Source: WHSW01 sp963705955
Lineage (GTDB): Bacteria; Actinomycetota; Thermoleophilia; Solirubrobacterales; 70-9
Length of the DNA stretch: 64,000 bases
Assembly: GCA_963705955.1 (NCBI GenBank)
Contig: CAVPLH010000005.1
Location: 1-64,000 of the forward strand
Reading direction: 5' to 3'
Part shown: positions 15,803 through 24,184 of the stretch, in pieces
Position numbering within the stretch: the first letter of the stretch is position 1
Layout: each line of letters starts with the position of its first letter
Program-made: the position numbers and the translations under genes
Notes under the pieces: generated by a model
The model's database searches: none
Told to the model about the DNA's origin: nothing
The model's input: the letters and a program-made list of their open reading frames with translations, nothing else

Positions 15803-16648
15803 ATGGTCGCCTGGAGGCTCGCCGACCGCACGCTCGACTTCCCGCCGCCGCTGGCCGCCGGGGTCGTCAACGTGACGACGGACTCGTTCTTCTCCGGCGC
15901 TCGCAGCGAAACGCCCGACCGCGCGGTCGCCGACGGGCTGCGGCTGGTCGGGGCCGGGTTCCAGATCCTCGACGTCGGCGCCGTCGCCGCCCGCAGCGGC
16001 CCCCCGGTCGCCCCGGAGGACGAAGCGTCACGCCTCGTCCCGGCGATCGAACGGCTCGCGGCCGAGTCGGGGGTTCCGGTGCTCGCCGACACGTTCGCGT
16101 CCACCGTCGCCCGGGCGGCGCTCGACGCCGGTGCGGCGGCGATCAACGACATCGGCGGCGGCGAGCCGGAGATGCTCGAGCTGATCGCCGCGCGCGGCTG
16201 CGGCTACGTGCTCATGCACATCGAGGGCCCGCCGAGGGTCGACCGGCGGCCGCCCCACTACGACGACGTCGTCGCGCACCTCGGCGAGTGGTTCGAGGGC
16301 CGGATCGAGCGCGCCCTCGCAGCCGGCATCGAGCGCGAGCAGATCGCGCTCGACCCCGGGCTCGACTTCGACCTCGACACCGACGCCGACCTCGAGATCC
16401 TGCGCCGGCTCGGCGAGCTGCGCTCGCTCGGACGCCCGATGTTCGTCGCGCTGTCGCGAAAGGACTTCCTCGGCGCCGTCCTCGCCGGCTCCTGGGACCG
16501 GCGGGTGGATGCTGAGCAGCGCGAGGCGGCCACCCTGGCGGCTGTGGCCCTCGCCGTCGCCGAGGGGGCGGAGATCCTGCGCCTCCACGACGCGACCGCG
16601 CTCGACGCGATGCGGACGGCCGCTGCGATCGGCGGCGGGTTCCGGTGA
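15803..16648 (+). CDS. folP: divergent dihydropteroate synthase
   Basis: The 281-residue TIM barrel follows dihydropteroate synthase: AAGVVNVTTDSFFSGAR, AGFQILDVGAVAARSGPP, LADTFASTVARAALDAGAAA, INDIGGGEPEM, VLMHIEGPPR, ALDPGLDFDLD, VALSRKDFLGAVL and EILRLHDATAL. The key residues Asn, Asp (ADT, DPG), Lys (SRK) and His (RLHD) are kept. The usual NVTPDSF is NVTTDSF, and the ESTRPG loop is VAARSG. It probably condenses pABA with pterin diphosphate, but the loop changes leave room for a paralogue of other function. The stop overlaps the helicase start (GTGA). Confidence 0.75.
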   Translation: MVAWRLADRTLDFPPPLAAGVVNVTTDSFFSGARSETPDRAVADGLRLVGAGFQILDVGAVAARSGPPVAPEDEASRLVPAIERLAAESGVPVLADTFASTVARAALDAGAAAINDIGGGEPEMLELIAARGCGYVLMHIEGPPRVDRRPPHYDDVVAHLGEWFEGRIERALAAGIEREQIALDPGLDFDLDTDADLEILRRLGELRSLGRPMFVALSRKDFLGAVLAGSWDRRVDAEQREAATLAAVALAVAEGAEILRLHDATALDAMRTAAAIGGGFR

Positions 16649-19041
16649 CGGCAGATCTCGCCGCGGCTCCGCCGCTTGCCTGGGAGCGGCTGCTCGAGGC
16701 CGGAGAGATCGACGAGCGACTGGTCGCGACCAGCGTCGAGGAGCCGCGGGCGGCGGCGATCGCCACCGTTCCAGCGGCCGTCTCGCCGGCGCTCTCGGCG
16801 GCGCTCGGCCGGGTCGGGATCAAGGGGCTCTACTCGCACCAGGTCGAGGCGCTCGAGGCCGCCGCGGCCGGCGACACGATCGTCACCAGCGGCACCGCGT
16901 CCGGGAAGTCGCTGTCGTTCAACCTGCCCGTCCTCGAGTCGATCGCGCGCGACCCGCAGACGCGCGCCCTCTACCTCTACCCGACCAAGGCGCTCGCCCA
17001 GGACCAGGCGCGAAAGCTGTCCGAGCTCGGTCTCGGCGAGCTTCGCCACGCGATCTATGACGGCGACACCCCGCGCGACGACCGGCCCGCGATCCGGCGG
17101 CGGTCGAATCTCGTGCTCACCAACCCCGACATGCTCAACATGAGCCTGCTCCCCCATCACGATGGGTGGGGTGACTTCCTCTCGAACCTCGGCTGGGTCG
17201 TTGTCGACGAGGCGCACACGTACCGCGGCGTCTTCGGTTCGCACGTCGCCAACGTGCTGCGCCGGCTGCGCCGGGTCGCGCGCCTCTACGGCTCCGACCC
17301 GCGGTTCATCTGCGCATCGGCGACGATCGCGAACCCGGTCGAGCTCGCGGAGGGGCTGACCGGCACGGACTTCACGCTGGTCGGCTCCGACGGCGCGCCG
17401 CGTGCGAAGCGCCGGATCGCGATCTGGGACCCGCCGGTGATCGACGAGCAGACGATGCGCCGCCGTTCGGTGCTCTCGGAGACCGCCGAGCTGCTCGCCG
17501 ACCTGGTCGTCAACGGCTCGCGGACGATCTGCTTCATGCGCAGCCGGCGTGGGATCGAGCTCATCCAGCGGTTCACACGCCAGCGCCTCGAGGAGCTCGG
17601 CGAGCGCGGCCTCGCGGCGCGAATCGCGCCCTACCGCGGCGGCTACACACCCCAGCAACGGCGGGAGATCGAGGCGAGGCTGGCGGGCGGTGAGCTGCTC
17701 GCGGTGGTCGCCACCGATGCGCTCGAGCTCGGAATCGACATCGGTGAGCTCGACGCCGCGATCTGCGTCACGTTCCCCGGGACCGTCGCCAGCCTGCGCC
17801 AGATGTGGGGCAGGGCCGGCCGTCGCAACGAGGGGATCGCCGTCTACGTGGCCGGCGAGGATGCGCTCGACCAGTTCTTCTGCCGCCATCCGGAGGAGTT
17901 CCTCACCCGACCGGTCGAGGCGGCGATCCTCGACCACACGAACGAGCGGATCCAGACCGCGCACGTCTTCGCCGCCGCGTACGAGGCCCCGCTCGGGGGG
18001 ACCGGAGCGCAGCCCGGGGCGCGCGACGACGAGATCCTCGGCCCGCGCTGGCGCGAGCGCGCCGACGCCCTGGTCGGCGCCGGGCGGCTGCGGCTCGGCC
18101 GCGACGGTCGCTATCTGCCGCGGTCGACCGGGTTCGCGGCCGGCGAGATCTCGCTGCGCTCCGCCTCGCTGGACTCGGTCGCGGTGATCGAACGGGCATC
18201 CGGGGAGCTGCTTGGCCAGATCGAGGCCGAGCGTGCCTTCTCGACCGTCCATCCGGGCGCGATCTACCTCCACCTCGGGCGCGCCTACGAGGTCGCCGAG
18301 CTCGAGATCGACGCGCGCCGGGCGATCGTCGACGCTTTCGACGGCGACTGGTACACGCAGCCCAAGAAGGAGACGGAGATCTACGTCGAGGCGGTCACCG
18401 AGCAGCGCCGGATCGGGCCGCGGTCCGGGACGGAGGTCGAGCTCGACTTCGGCGAGGTCTCGGTCTCCGAGCAGGTGATCGCCTACCAGCGAAAGAGCCT
18501 CGCCGACCACTCGGTGATCGATCTCGTCGCGCTCGACCTCCCGGAACAGAACTTCCCGACCCAGGCGCTCTGGTACCTGCTGCCGGATGAGCTCGCCGGC
18601 CCGGCGGCGTTGCCTCCCGGGGTGCTGCTCGGCGCGCTGCACGCGGCGGAGCACAGCCAGATCGCGGTCCTGCCGCTGCTCGCGATGTGCGACCGCTGGG
18701 ACATCGGCGGCCTGTCGACCAACGTCCACTTCCAGACCGGCGTGCCGACGATCTTCATCTACGACGGCCATCCGGGGGGAGTCGGGATCGCGAGGCGCGG
18801 CTACGACGAGTTCGAGCGCCTCGTCGCCGACGCGGCGCGCCTGGTCGGCGAATGCCCCTGCGCCGACGGCTGTCCCTCGTGCGTGCAGAGCCCGAAGTGC
18901 GGGAACCTCAACGAACCGCTGCACAAGAGGGGCTCGCTCGAGCTGATGGATTCGATCATCAACCTGATTGCCGCCGCGCGGCGCCCCGGCGGCCTTGACA
19001 TCGGCGGCGGTGAGCACGAGGACCGGTCACTGAGGCGGTGA
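16645..19041 (+). CDS. DEAD/DEAH-box helicase with zinc-binding C-terminal domain (MrfA/YprA-like)
   Basis: This 798-residue SF2 helicase has Q-like residues LYSHQVEALE, Walker A TSGTASGKSLSF (near 82-90), LYPTKALAQDQ, DEAH motif VVVDEAHTYRGVFG (near 188), SATIANP, TDALELGIDIG, and QMWGRAGRRNEGI as motif VI. The C-terminal MZB domain holds four cysteines in ECPCADGCPSCVQSPKCGN (near 737-755). This is the architecture of Bacillus MrfA, a 3'-5' helicase in mitomycin-C repair. The exonuclease partner MrfB is not in the window. GTG 16645 overlaps the folP stop by four bases. Confidence 0.9.
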   Translation: MTADLAAAPPLAWERLLEAGEIDERLVATSVEEPRAAAIATVPAAVSPALSAALGRVGIKGLYSHQVEALEAAAAGDTIVTSGTASGKSLSFNLPVLESIARDPQTRALYLYPTKALAQDQARKLSELGLGELRHAIYDGDTPRDDRPAIRRRSNLVLTNPDMLNMSLLPHHDGWGDFLSNLGWVVVDEAHTYRGVFGSHVANVLRRLRRVARLYGSDPRFICASATIANPVELAEGLTGTDFTLVGSDGAPRAKRRIAIWDPPVIDEQTMRRRSVLSETAELLADLVVNGSRTICFMRSRRGIELIQRFTRQRLEELGERGLAARIAPYRGGYTPQQRREIEARLAGGELLAVVATDALELGIDIGELDAAICVTFPGTVASLRQMWGRAGRRNEGIAVYVAGEDALDQFFCRHPEEFLTRPVEAAILDHTNERIQTAHVFAAAYEAPLGGTGAQPGARDDEILGPRWRERADALVGAGRLRLGRDGRYLPRSTGFAAGEISLRSASLDSVAVIERASGELLGQIEAERAFSTVHPGAIYLHLGRAYEVAELEIDARRAIVDAFDGDWYTQPKKETEIYVEAVTEQRRIGPRSGTEVELDFGEVSVSEQVIAYQRKSLADHSVIDLVALDLPEQNFPTQALWYLLPDELAGPAALPPGVLLGALHAAEHSQIAVLPLLAMCDRWDIGGLSTNVHFQTGVPTIFIYDGHPGGVGIARRGYDEFERLVADAARLVGECPCADGCPSCVQSPKCGNLNEPLHKRGSLELMDSIINLIAAARRPGGLDIGGGEHEDRSLRR

Positions 19042-19055
19042 CCGTCGCGGGACGA

Positions 19056-19080
19056 GGCTACCGGCGCGGCGCCGGTAGCC
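19056..19080 (+). terminator. perfect 12-bp hairpin after the helicase gene
   Basis: GGCTACCGGCGC and its exact complement GCGCCGGTAGCC are separated by a single G. The element lies 15 nt after the helicase stop and has no U-tract, so it may be a non-classical terminator or an RNA-protecting stem. Its last bases form part of the tRNA promoter hexamer. Confidence 0.55.
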
Positions 19081-19081
19081 T
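19076..19081 (+). promoter_or_regulatory. -10 element of tRNA-Phe (TAGCCT)
   Basis: TAGCCT lies 10 nt before the mature 5' end of tRNA-Phe. Its first five bases are inside the 3' arm of the preceding hairpin. Confidence 0.45.
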
Positions 19082-19091
19082 TACGCGCCGC

Positions 19092-19164
19092 GGCGAGGTA
19101 GCTCAGTTGGTAGAGCACACGACTGAAAATCGTGGTGTCGGCGGTTCGATTCCGCCCCTCGCCA
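19092..19164 (+). tRNA. tRNA-Phe (anticodon GAA)
   Basis: All arms fold. The acceptor GGCGAGG pairs with CCTCGCC, and the D arm is GCTC...GAGC with AGTTGGTA in the loop. The anticodon stem CACGA/TCGTG encloses loop CTGAAAA, giving anticodon GAA for phenylalanine. The T stem GGCGG/CCGCC encloses TTCGATT, and the discriminator base is A. CCA is not encoded, so it must be added after transcription. It stands alone with its own upstream -10-like hexamer. Confidence 0.96.
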
Positions 19165-19265
19165 TCGGATAGCCGGCGCCCCCGAAGCAGCGGCGTCACT
19201 TGACACCCGGCGCCCGATCGCGGACGATCGCGCGGTCGGCGTAGGGGGAGGCTGGAGGAGTCCTC

Positions 19266-19621
19266 TTGAGATCTCGTACACGCGCGGCCCGCACCGGTCG
19301 CCTGCTGCTCGCGTCCTGTGCGTCCTGTCGGTGGCCCTCGTCCTCGGAGCGGGAGGCGGCGCGCAGGCGCAGGCCGCCTACTGGCGGCACTGCGGCGACC
19401 AGAACCACCCCGGCGCCGGCTGGTACAACGTTCGCGGCCACAACATCGCCTGTCGCAACGCTCGCGGCGTCGCCCGGCACTGGTGGAACTCGGGAGGCGA
19501 CAACCACTTCGACGGCTGGAGCTGTACGAACGAGCAGGTCGGCGAGGAGCTGGCGATCGCCGATTGCAAGCGCTTCCGGCACGGCAAGTTCCAACGCGTC
19601 AAGTTCGAGAACGGCGCCTGA
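19266..19621 (+). pseudogene. small secreted 4-Cys protein, frame broken in the signal peptide
   Basis: TTG 19266 follows GGAGGAG and begins MRSRTRAARTGRLLLA, a good signal-peptide start. The hydrophobic core VLCVLSVALVLGAGGGAQAQ lies in another frame that joins near 19305-19325 and continues to TGA 19619-19621. Restoring one missing base gives a 118-residue preprotein. The mature part starts AYWRHCGDQNHPGAGWYN and has four cysteines (HCG, ACR, SCT, DCK), which suggests two disulfides outside the cell. I know no family. Either the gene is broken or one base is missing from the sequence. If the frame really begins at GTG 19331, the protein would have almost no signal peptide. Confidence 0.6.
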
Positions 19622-19668
19622 GCGCGTGAGGCTCGCGGCGGCCTGAGCAGGTAGGCGCCAAACGCCCC

Positions 19669-21243
19669 CTAGATCGCCGCGAGCACCTCCTGGGCCGCGC
19701 GCTCGCCGCTCTCGACGCCGCCGTTCAGGTAACCCTGGCTGTGAGTCGAGGTGTGCTCGCCGGCGAAATGGACGCGGTCCTCGGCCTGGCCGAGATAGCC
19801 CCAATACCTGGTGTACTGACGCGGCAGGAATCCGGCGTACGAACCGTGCACCCACGGATCGTCCACCCACGAGTCGAGCCAGGAGAGGCCGTTGAAGGCG
19901 TCGGCGATCCCGGGGACGCCTTGTTCGAACGCGGCCAGGTTGGCGTCGACGATCGGCTTCGGTGCCCACTGGTGAGGGACGTCGGTGGGATAGCCGGCGC
20001 CGGACCGGCCGCCGCGCCAGATCGTGATCACGCTCGTCGGGCCGGACTGTCCCTGGGTCGATTCCCAGCTCGATTGCCTGTCCGGCTGGTCCATCGCCAT
20101 TCCCCCGGACCAGTTGCCGATCTCCCACGGGCGCACGGCAAGCTGGACGTGGTTCTTCGCGTTCGTGCCCATCCCGAGGTCTTCGATCGACTTCCGACGC
20201 TTGGTCGAGAAGCGGGCCCGGGTCAGATCGACCTCCCGCAGGGCGGTGAACGGCAGGCAGAGCACGAGCCGGTCGGCGACCACCGGGGCGCTGAGACCGC
20301 CGAAGCCGAGCGCGTAGGTCCCATCCGCGCGCCACCGGATCGCCTGCAGCGGGTGCGCGACGTGGATCGCGTCCTCGTCGAGGGTCGCGGCCATGCCCTG
20401 CGGAATCAGGTCGTTGCCTCCGTGCGTGTGGAAGCGCTCGTTCGCGCCGGGGTAGGGCGCGATGTACGCCTCGAGCAGGTTGATCGCGCTCATCTCGCGG
20501 CTGTCGATGCCGAAGAAGCCCGAGAGGCCGATGTCGACCGCCTCCCGCAGAAGCCTGTCATCGACGTTCTCGTCCAGCCACTCGAGCACCGTCATCTCGT
20601 CGAACGCGCGGGCCAGGCGAGAGGCGGTGTTGTAGTGGTAGTCGCCGATTCGCTCGTAGTCACGAGTCAGACGGCGGATCAGCTGGTCGAACCCCGCAAA
20701 GACCTGCGCTCGGTCACGCAGCTCTCCGTTCAGCCACAGCGGCCGCGTGGCGTCGTTCGGCGTCTCGTTGTCGTGGCGATCCTCGAGCGTCAGCCCGAGC
20801 TCGTCGACGATCTGGCGGATCTGAACGTGGCGGGTGTCGATGAACTCGCCACCGTGCTCGGATACCTGATCGTTCTCGAAGCCCCGCACGGTCCAGCAGC
20901 GGCCGCCGAGGCGATCCTCGCGCGCCTCGAAGACCTGCGCGTGGACTCCCGCCTTCTGTAGCCGGTAGGCGCAGGTGAGCCCGGCGAGCCCGGCGCCGAC
21001 GATCACGATCCGGGCGCCGGCCCGGCGCTGCTGACGGCGTTGGGCGCGCCGCTCCCGCCTCGACGCTCCGGCCGCGCTGCCGACCGTCCCCGCGAGGACC
21101 GCGCCGGCGCCGAGCGCAGCGCCTCGCCCGAGGAACTCGCGTCGGGTGGTGCCCGAGCGGACCTCCTCAAACGGCTGCTCTCCCCGCAGCTCGGCCGCTC
21201 GTTCGCGCAGCATCCTCTGAAGAGGATCACCTGTACCTGGCAT
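19669..21243 (-). CDS. Tat-exported flavin-containing amine oxidoreductase
   Basis: This 524-residue FAD enzyme starts at ATG 21243 with ribosome site GGGAGG. It has a twin-arginine signal (TTRREFLGRGAALGAGAVLA, residues about 33-52), so it is exported folded. The FAD dinucleotide fold is RIVIVGAGLAGLTCAYRLQK, followed by EAREDRLGGRCWT and EHGGEFID. The C-terminal FAD-binding segment is VHFAGEHTSTHSQGYLNGGV, as in monoamine and L-amino-acid oxidases. The oxidised amine is unknown. A clear promoter (TTGCGC, 17-bp spacer, TAGGGT) lies upstream at 21278-21306 on the minus strand. Confidence 0.88.
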   Translation of the reverse strand: MPGTGDPLQRMLRERAAELRGEQPFEEVRSGTTRREFLGRGAALGAGAVLAGTVGSAAGASRRERRAQRRQQRRAGARIVIVGAGLAGLTCAYRLQKAGVHAQVFEAREDRLGGRCWTVRGFENDQVSEHGGEFIDTRHVQIRQIVDELGLTLEDRHDNETPNDATRPLWLNGELRDRAQVFAGFDQLIRRLTRDYERIGDYHYNTASRLARAFDEMTVLEWLDENVDDRLLREAVDIGLSGFFGIDSREMSAINLLEAYIAPYPGANERFHTHGGNDLIPQGMAATLDEDAIHVAHPLQAIRWRADGTYALGFGGLSAPVVADRLVLCLPFTALREVDLTRARFSTKRRKSIEDLGMGTNAKNHVQLAVRPWEIGNWSGGMAMDQPDRQSSWESTQGQSGPTSVITIWRGGRSGAGYPTDVPHQWAPKPIVDANLAAFEQGVPGIADAFNGLSWLDSWVDDPWVHGSYAGFLPRQYTRYWGYLGQAEDRVHFAGEHTSTHSQGYLNGGVESGERAAQEVLAAI

Positions 21244-21277
21244 CGTTCGCCTCCCTTCGCGCGGATTCGCGCCCCAC

Positions 21278-21306
21278 ACCCTAGTCAAGCTCGAGGCTAG
21301 GCGCAA
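21278..21306 (-). promoter_or_regulatory. sigma-70-like promoter TTGCGC-N17-TAGGGT
   Basis: Reading the minus strand, TTGCGC (21301-21306) and TAGGGT (21278-21283) are separated by 17 bp, about 35 nt before the start codon of the amine oxidase gene. The same two hexamers and spacing recur at 44561-44589. Confidence 0.6.
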
Positions 21307-21495
21307 TAGCGCTTAACCGGCGGCGGGGAACGGGTTCCTGCGCGGACCGGCCGCGGCTTGTCCCGCCTGCGCGCCGACCGACACCCTCGACGCGCTCCCC
21401 GGTCACCCGGAGAGCGCTACGCGGATCGTGTTCACGTCGGCTGCCATCTTCCGGCACCGAGTAGTAGGGCCCGCGGTGTCGGGTATGACTAGCCT

Positions 21496-22605
21496 GTGGA
21501 CGCGGTCTCCAACCCCACCGATCTGACGCTTCGCGCCTGGTGGCACGCGCTTCGCGACGCAGCGAAGGCGTTTCACTCCGAGAACCTCACCGACAACGCC
21601 GCGGCGCTCACCTACTACTCGGTGCTCTCGATCTTCCCCGGCCTGATCGTGCTCGTATCCCTGCTCGGCGTATTCGGCTCGCAGGGAGCGATCGACGGCC
21701 TGCTGCGGATCGCCGATCAGCTCGGCTCTTCGTCGGCGGTCGACACGGTGAGGCCGCCGATCGAGAACATCGTCGACCAGTCGGGGGCCGCGGGGACCGC
21801 GCTCGTGATCGGGATCGTCACGGCGCTGTGGACGGCGTCGGGGTATATCGGCGCCTTCATGCGGGCGGCGAATGAGATCTACGGAGTCGAGGAGCAGCGC
21901 CCGTTCTGGAAGCTGCGCCCGCTGCAACTGCTGATGACGATCGTGCTGACGGTGATCGTCGCCCTGGTCCTGATCGCGCTCGTGCTCACCGGCCCGCTCG
22001 CGACCGCGATCGGAGACGAGCTCGGAATCGGCGACACGGCGTTGACCGCATGGTCGATCGCCAAGTGGCCGCTGCTCTTTGCGGCCGTCGTGATCGTGAT
22101 CGGGTTGCTCTACCGGTTCTCGCCGAATGCCCGCCACGCAGGCCTGCGCTGGATCCTTCCCGGGAGCCTGGTCGCGACGATCCTCTGGATCGTCGCCTCC
22201 GCCGGGTTCAGCCTCTACGTCGCCAACTTCGGCTCCTACTCGAGCACCTACGGCAGCCTCGCGGGCGGCATCGTCCTGCTCCTCTGGCTGTGGCTGACCA
22301 ACCTCGCGATCGTCTTCGGCGCCCAGTTCGCCGCCGAGCTGGAACGCACCGCGAGGGCCGCCGGTCACGCCACCCCACCGCAGGAGTTCGCGCCGTTCGT
22401 GAGCCCGGCCAAGGACGACGACTCGTCCGCGCCCGACCGAGTCCGGCGCCGCGCCGACCGAAGCCGGCGAGGCCGGCACACCGGCCGCCGCGGGGTCGGT
22501 CGGCGCGTCCGAGCCCGAGCGGCCCGGCGAGCGCCCTCGGTAGCGGACGCCCGGCGGTCGCGGCGTCCGGACGGGCGTCAGATCGCCCGCCGCCGCGACG
22601 ACTGA
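21496..22605 (+). CDS. YihY/virulence-factor BrkB family membrane protein (frameshift near its C-terminus)
   Basis: From GTG 21496 the protein has the YihY signature: FHSENLTDNAAALTYYSVLS, IFPGLIVLVSLLG, ALWTASGYIGAFMRAANEIY, YRFSPNARHAGLRWILPG and LAGGIVLLLWLWLTNLAIVF. It has about six membrane helices and is of unknown transport function. The last 55 or so residues of this frame are Arg-rich nonsense (RRRADRSRRGRHTGRRG). One frame over, from about 22438, reads ESGAAPTEAGEAGTPAAAG and stops at TAG 22541-22543. A single inserted base near 22437 would explain this, giving a 348-residue protein. Confidence 0.85.
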   Translation: MDAVSNPTDLTLRAWWHALRDAAKAFHSENLTDNAAALTYYSVLSIFPGLIVLVSLLGVFGSQGAIDGLLRIADQLGSSSAVDTVRPPIENIVDQSGAAGTALVIGIVTALWTASGYIGAFMRAANEIYGVEEQRPFWKLRPLQLLMTIVLTVIVALVLIALVLTGPLATAIGDELGIGDTALTAWSIAKWPLLFAAVVIVIGLLYRFSPNARHAGLRWILPGSLVATILWIVASAGFSLYVANFGSYSSTYGSLAGGIVLLLWLWLTNLAIVFGAQFAAELERTARAAGHATPPQEFAPFVSPAKDDDSSAPDRVRRRADRSRRGRHTGRRGVGRRVRARAARRAPSVADARRSRRPDGRQIARRRDD

Positions 22606-22666
22606 ACAGTCGATGAACGGGCCGCAGAGAATCGCGCCGTCCGGGCCTCTGTCTAGTTTGAGATCG

Positions 22667-23698
22667 ATGGTTGGCCAGGGTCAGATCGAGGCGCTTCAGG
22701 TACCCCTCGAGGCCGCGCCGGCGGCGGTCGGCTCGGCCCGCACGTTCGTCCGCGACCTGGCCGAGGGAGACGCCGTGGCCGCCGCGTTCGCGGTCCGCGA
22801 ACGCGAGCGCCGCTCGCGCCGCAACGGCGACGACTTCGTGAAGCTGATCGTCGCCGACCGCAGCGGCTCGGTCGAGGCGGTCGCCTGGGAGGACGTCGAC
22901 GAATCCTTCGCCTGCTCGGCGCCCGGGACCGTCGTCTACATCGAGGGCAGGTTCACGATCCACCCGCAATACGGGTCGAAGATCACGATCCGCCGGATCC
23001 GCGCCGCCGCGGCGGAGGAGTACGACCACGACGATCTGGCCGAGGGTCCGCCCGTTTCCGTGGAGGCGCTCGAGGCGAGCCTGCGTGAGCTGCTGGCGAC
23101 GATCCAGAATCCTCAGCTGCGGTTGCTGCTCGATCGCTTCTTCGGGGCCGGGTCCGAGCTCTATGAGCGCTTCCGGATCGCGCCGGCGGCGAAGTACTAC
23201 CACCAGGCGTATCCGCACGGACTGCTCGACCACACGATCTCGGTGGCCCAGGCGGTGAGCGCGGCTGCAGCGGCGTTCGGCGGGATCGACCGCGACGTCG
23301 CGGTCACCGGCGCGTTGCTTCACGACATCGGCAAGACCGAGGCCTACAACGACGATCCGCTCGCGATCGAGCTCACCGACGCGGGTCGGCTTCAGGGCGA
23401 GATCCCGCTCGGCTATTACCTGATCAGGAGCACGATCGAGACGATCGAGGGCTTCGACCCGGAGCTCGCCCAGGCGGTCCTGCACATCGTCCTCTCCCAC
23501 CACGGCAAGCTCGAGAACGGGTCGCCGGTCGTCCCCGCGACCCGCGAGGCGACCCTGGTGCACGCGATGGACAACCTCGGCGGAACGCTCGGAAGCTTCG
23601 ATCGGATCGAGCGCGAGATGCCCGATGGCGAGGCATGGTCGCGCTTCGACCGCGGGATCGAGTCGGCCGCGTACTTCGGCGCCCGGCGCGCCGCCTAG
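22667..23698 (+). CDS. OB-fold plus HD-domain protein (YhaM-like 3'-5' exoribonuclease)
   Basis: The 343-residue product has an N-terminal OB-fold (FVRDLAEGDAVAAAFAVRER, then FVKLIVADRSGSVEAVAWED). A C-terminal HD phosphohydrolase domain follows: YPHGLLDHTISV, ALLHDIGKTEAY (HD near residue 219), then IVLSHHGKLENGSPVVPATR and an AMDNL Asp. This order matches YhaM/CbF-type 3'-5' exonucleases. TAGTTT (22654-22659) ends 7 nt before ATG 22667, so the transcript is probably leaderless. A frame extending to 22613 looks non-coding. A second protein of the same architecture is at 58370. Confidence 0.85.
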   Translation: MVGQGQIEALQVPLEAAPAAVGSARTFVRDLAEGDAVAAAFAVRERERRSRRNGDDFVKLIVADRSGSVEAVAWEDVDESFACSAPGTVVYIEGRFTIHPQYGSKITIRRIRAAAAEEYDHDDLAEGPPVSVEALEASLRELLATIQNPQLRLLLDRFFGAGSELYERFRIAPAAKYYHQAYPHGLLDHTISVAQAVSAAAAAFGGIDRDVAVTGALLHDIGKTEAYNDDPLAIELTDAGRLQGEIPLGYYLIRSTIETIEGFDPELAQAVLHIVLSHHGKLENGSPVVPATREATLVHAMDNLGGTLGSFDRIEREMPDGEAWSRFDRGIESAAYFGARRAA

Positions 23699-23728
23699 CC
23701 TCCGCAGCGGTTTCGCCGCGCAACCCGC

Positions 23729-24043
23729 CTACGGGGTGAAGCGGGAGACGCAGCGGTCGATCTGCTGCTGGTTCGGGCCGTGGTTGATCGCCCGCTGGAT
23801 GCACTCCTGGAGGCGCTGCGAGCTGTTCGTGTCGTTGAGCGCGTGCCGGACCTGCGACTGGGTCTGGTTCGGCAGACCACCGAACCCGTTGAAGCTCTGT
23901 CCGAAGGCGTCGAAGCTGCGGTCGACCGCGTTGTTGGTCGTGTCGAGGATCGGCTTGACGATGAAGAAGTAGGCGGCCGCCAGAACCGCCACGGTGGTGA
24001 CGATCTTGATGATCGGGTTGATGACTGTGCCGGCGCCGAGCAT
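23729..24043 (-). CDS. 104-aa single-span membrane protein with Cys pair
   Basis: Starting at ATG 24043 (GGGGGA upstream), the protein has a membrane segment IVTTVAVLAAAYFFIVKPIL (residues about 12-31). A Gln/Asn-rich tail follows (FGQSFNGFGGLPNQTQSQ), with two cysteines (LQECIQRAI, IDRCVSRF) spaced 17 apart in a helix-loop-helix pattern. I do not recognise a family. The Asn/Gln content suggests an extracytoplasmic tail. It converges with the YhaM-like gene and is divergent from pafBC. Confidence 0.65.
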   Translation of the reverse strand: MLGAGTVINPIIKIVTTVAVLAAAYFFIVKPILDTTNNAVDRSFDAFGQSFNGFGGLPNQTQSQVRHALNDTNSSQRLQECIQRAINHGPNQQQIDRCVSRFTP

Positions 24044-24184
24044 CTCAGTCCCCCGCAGGAGGCGCGGATCGCCCGGAAGCATACGTCAGCCCGCCGACCT
24101 CCCGCCGCGGTTGCGCAAATTGCGCGATTTGTGGTGGGTTCGGTTGGCGGCAGGCGGCGCGACGCTCAATATCCTCCGTCCGGC

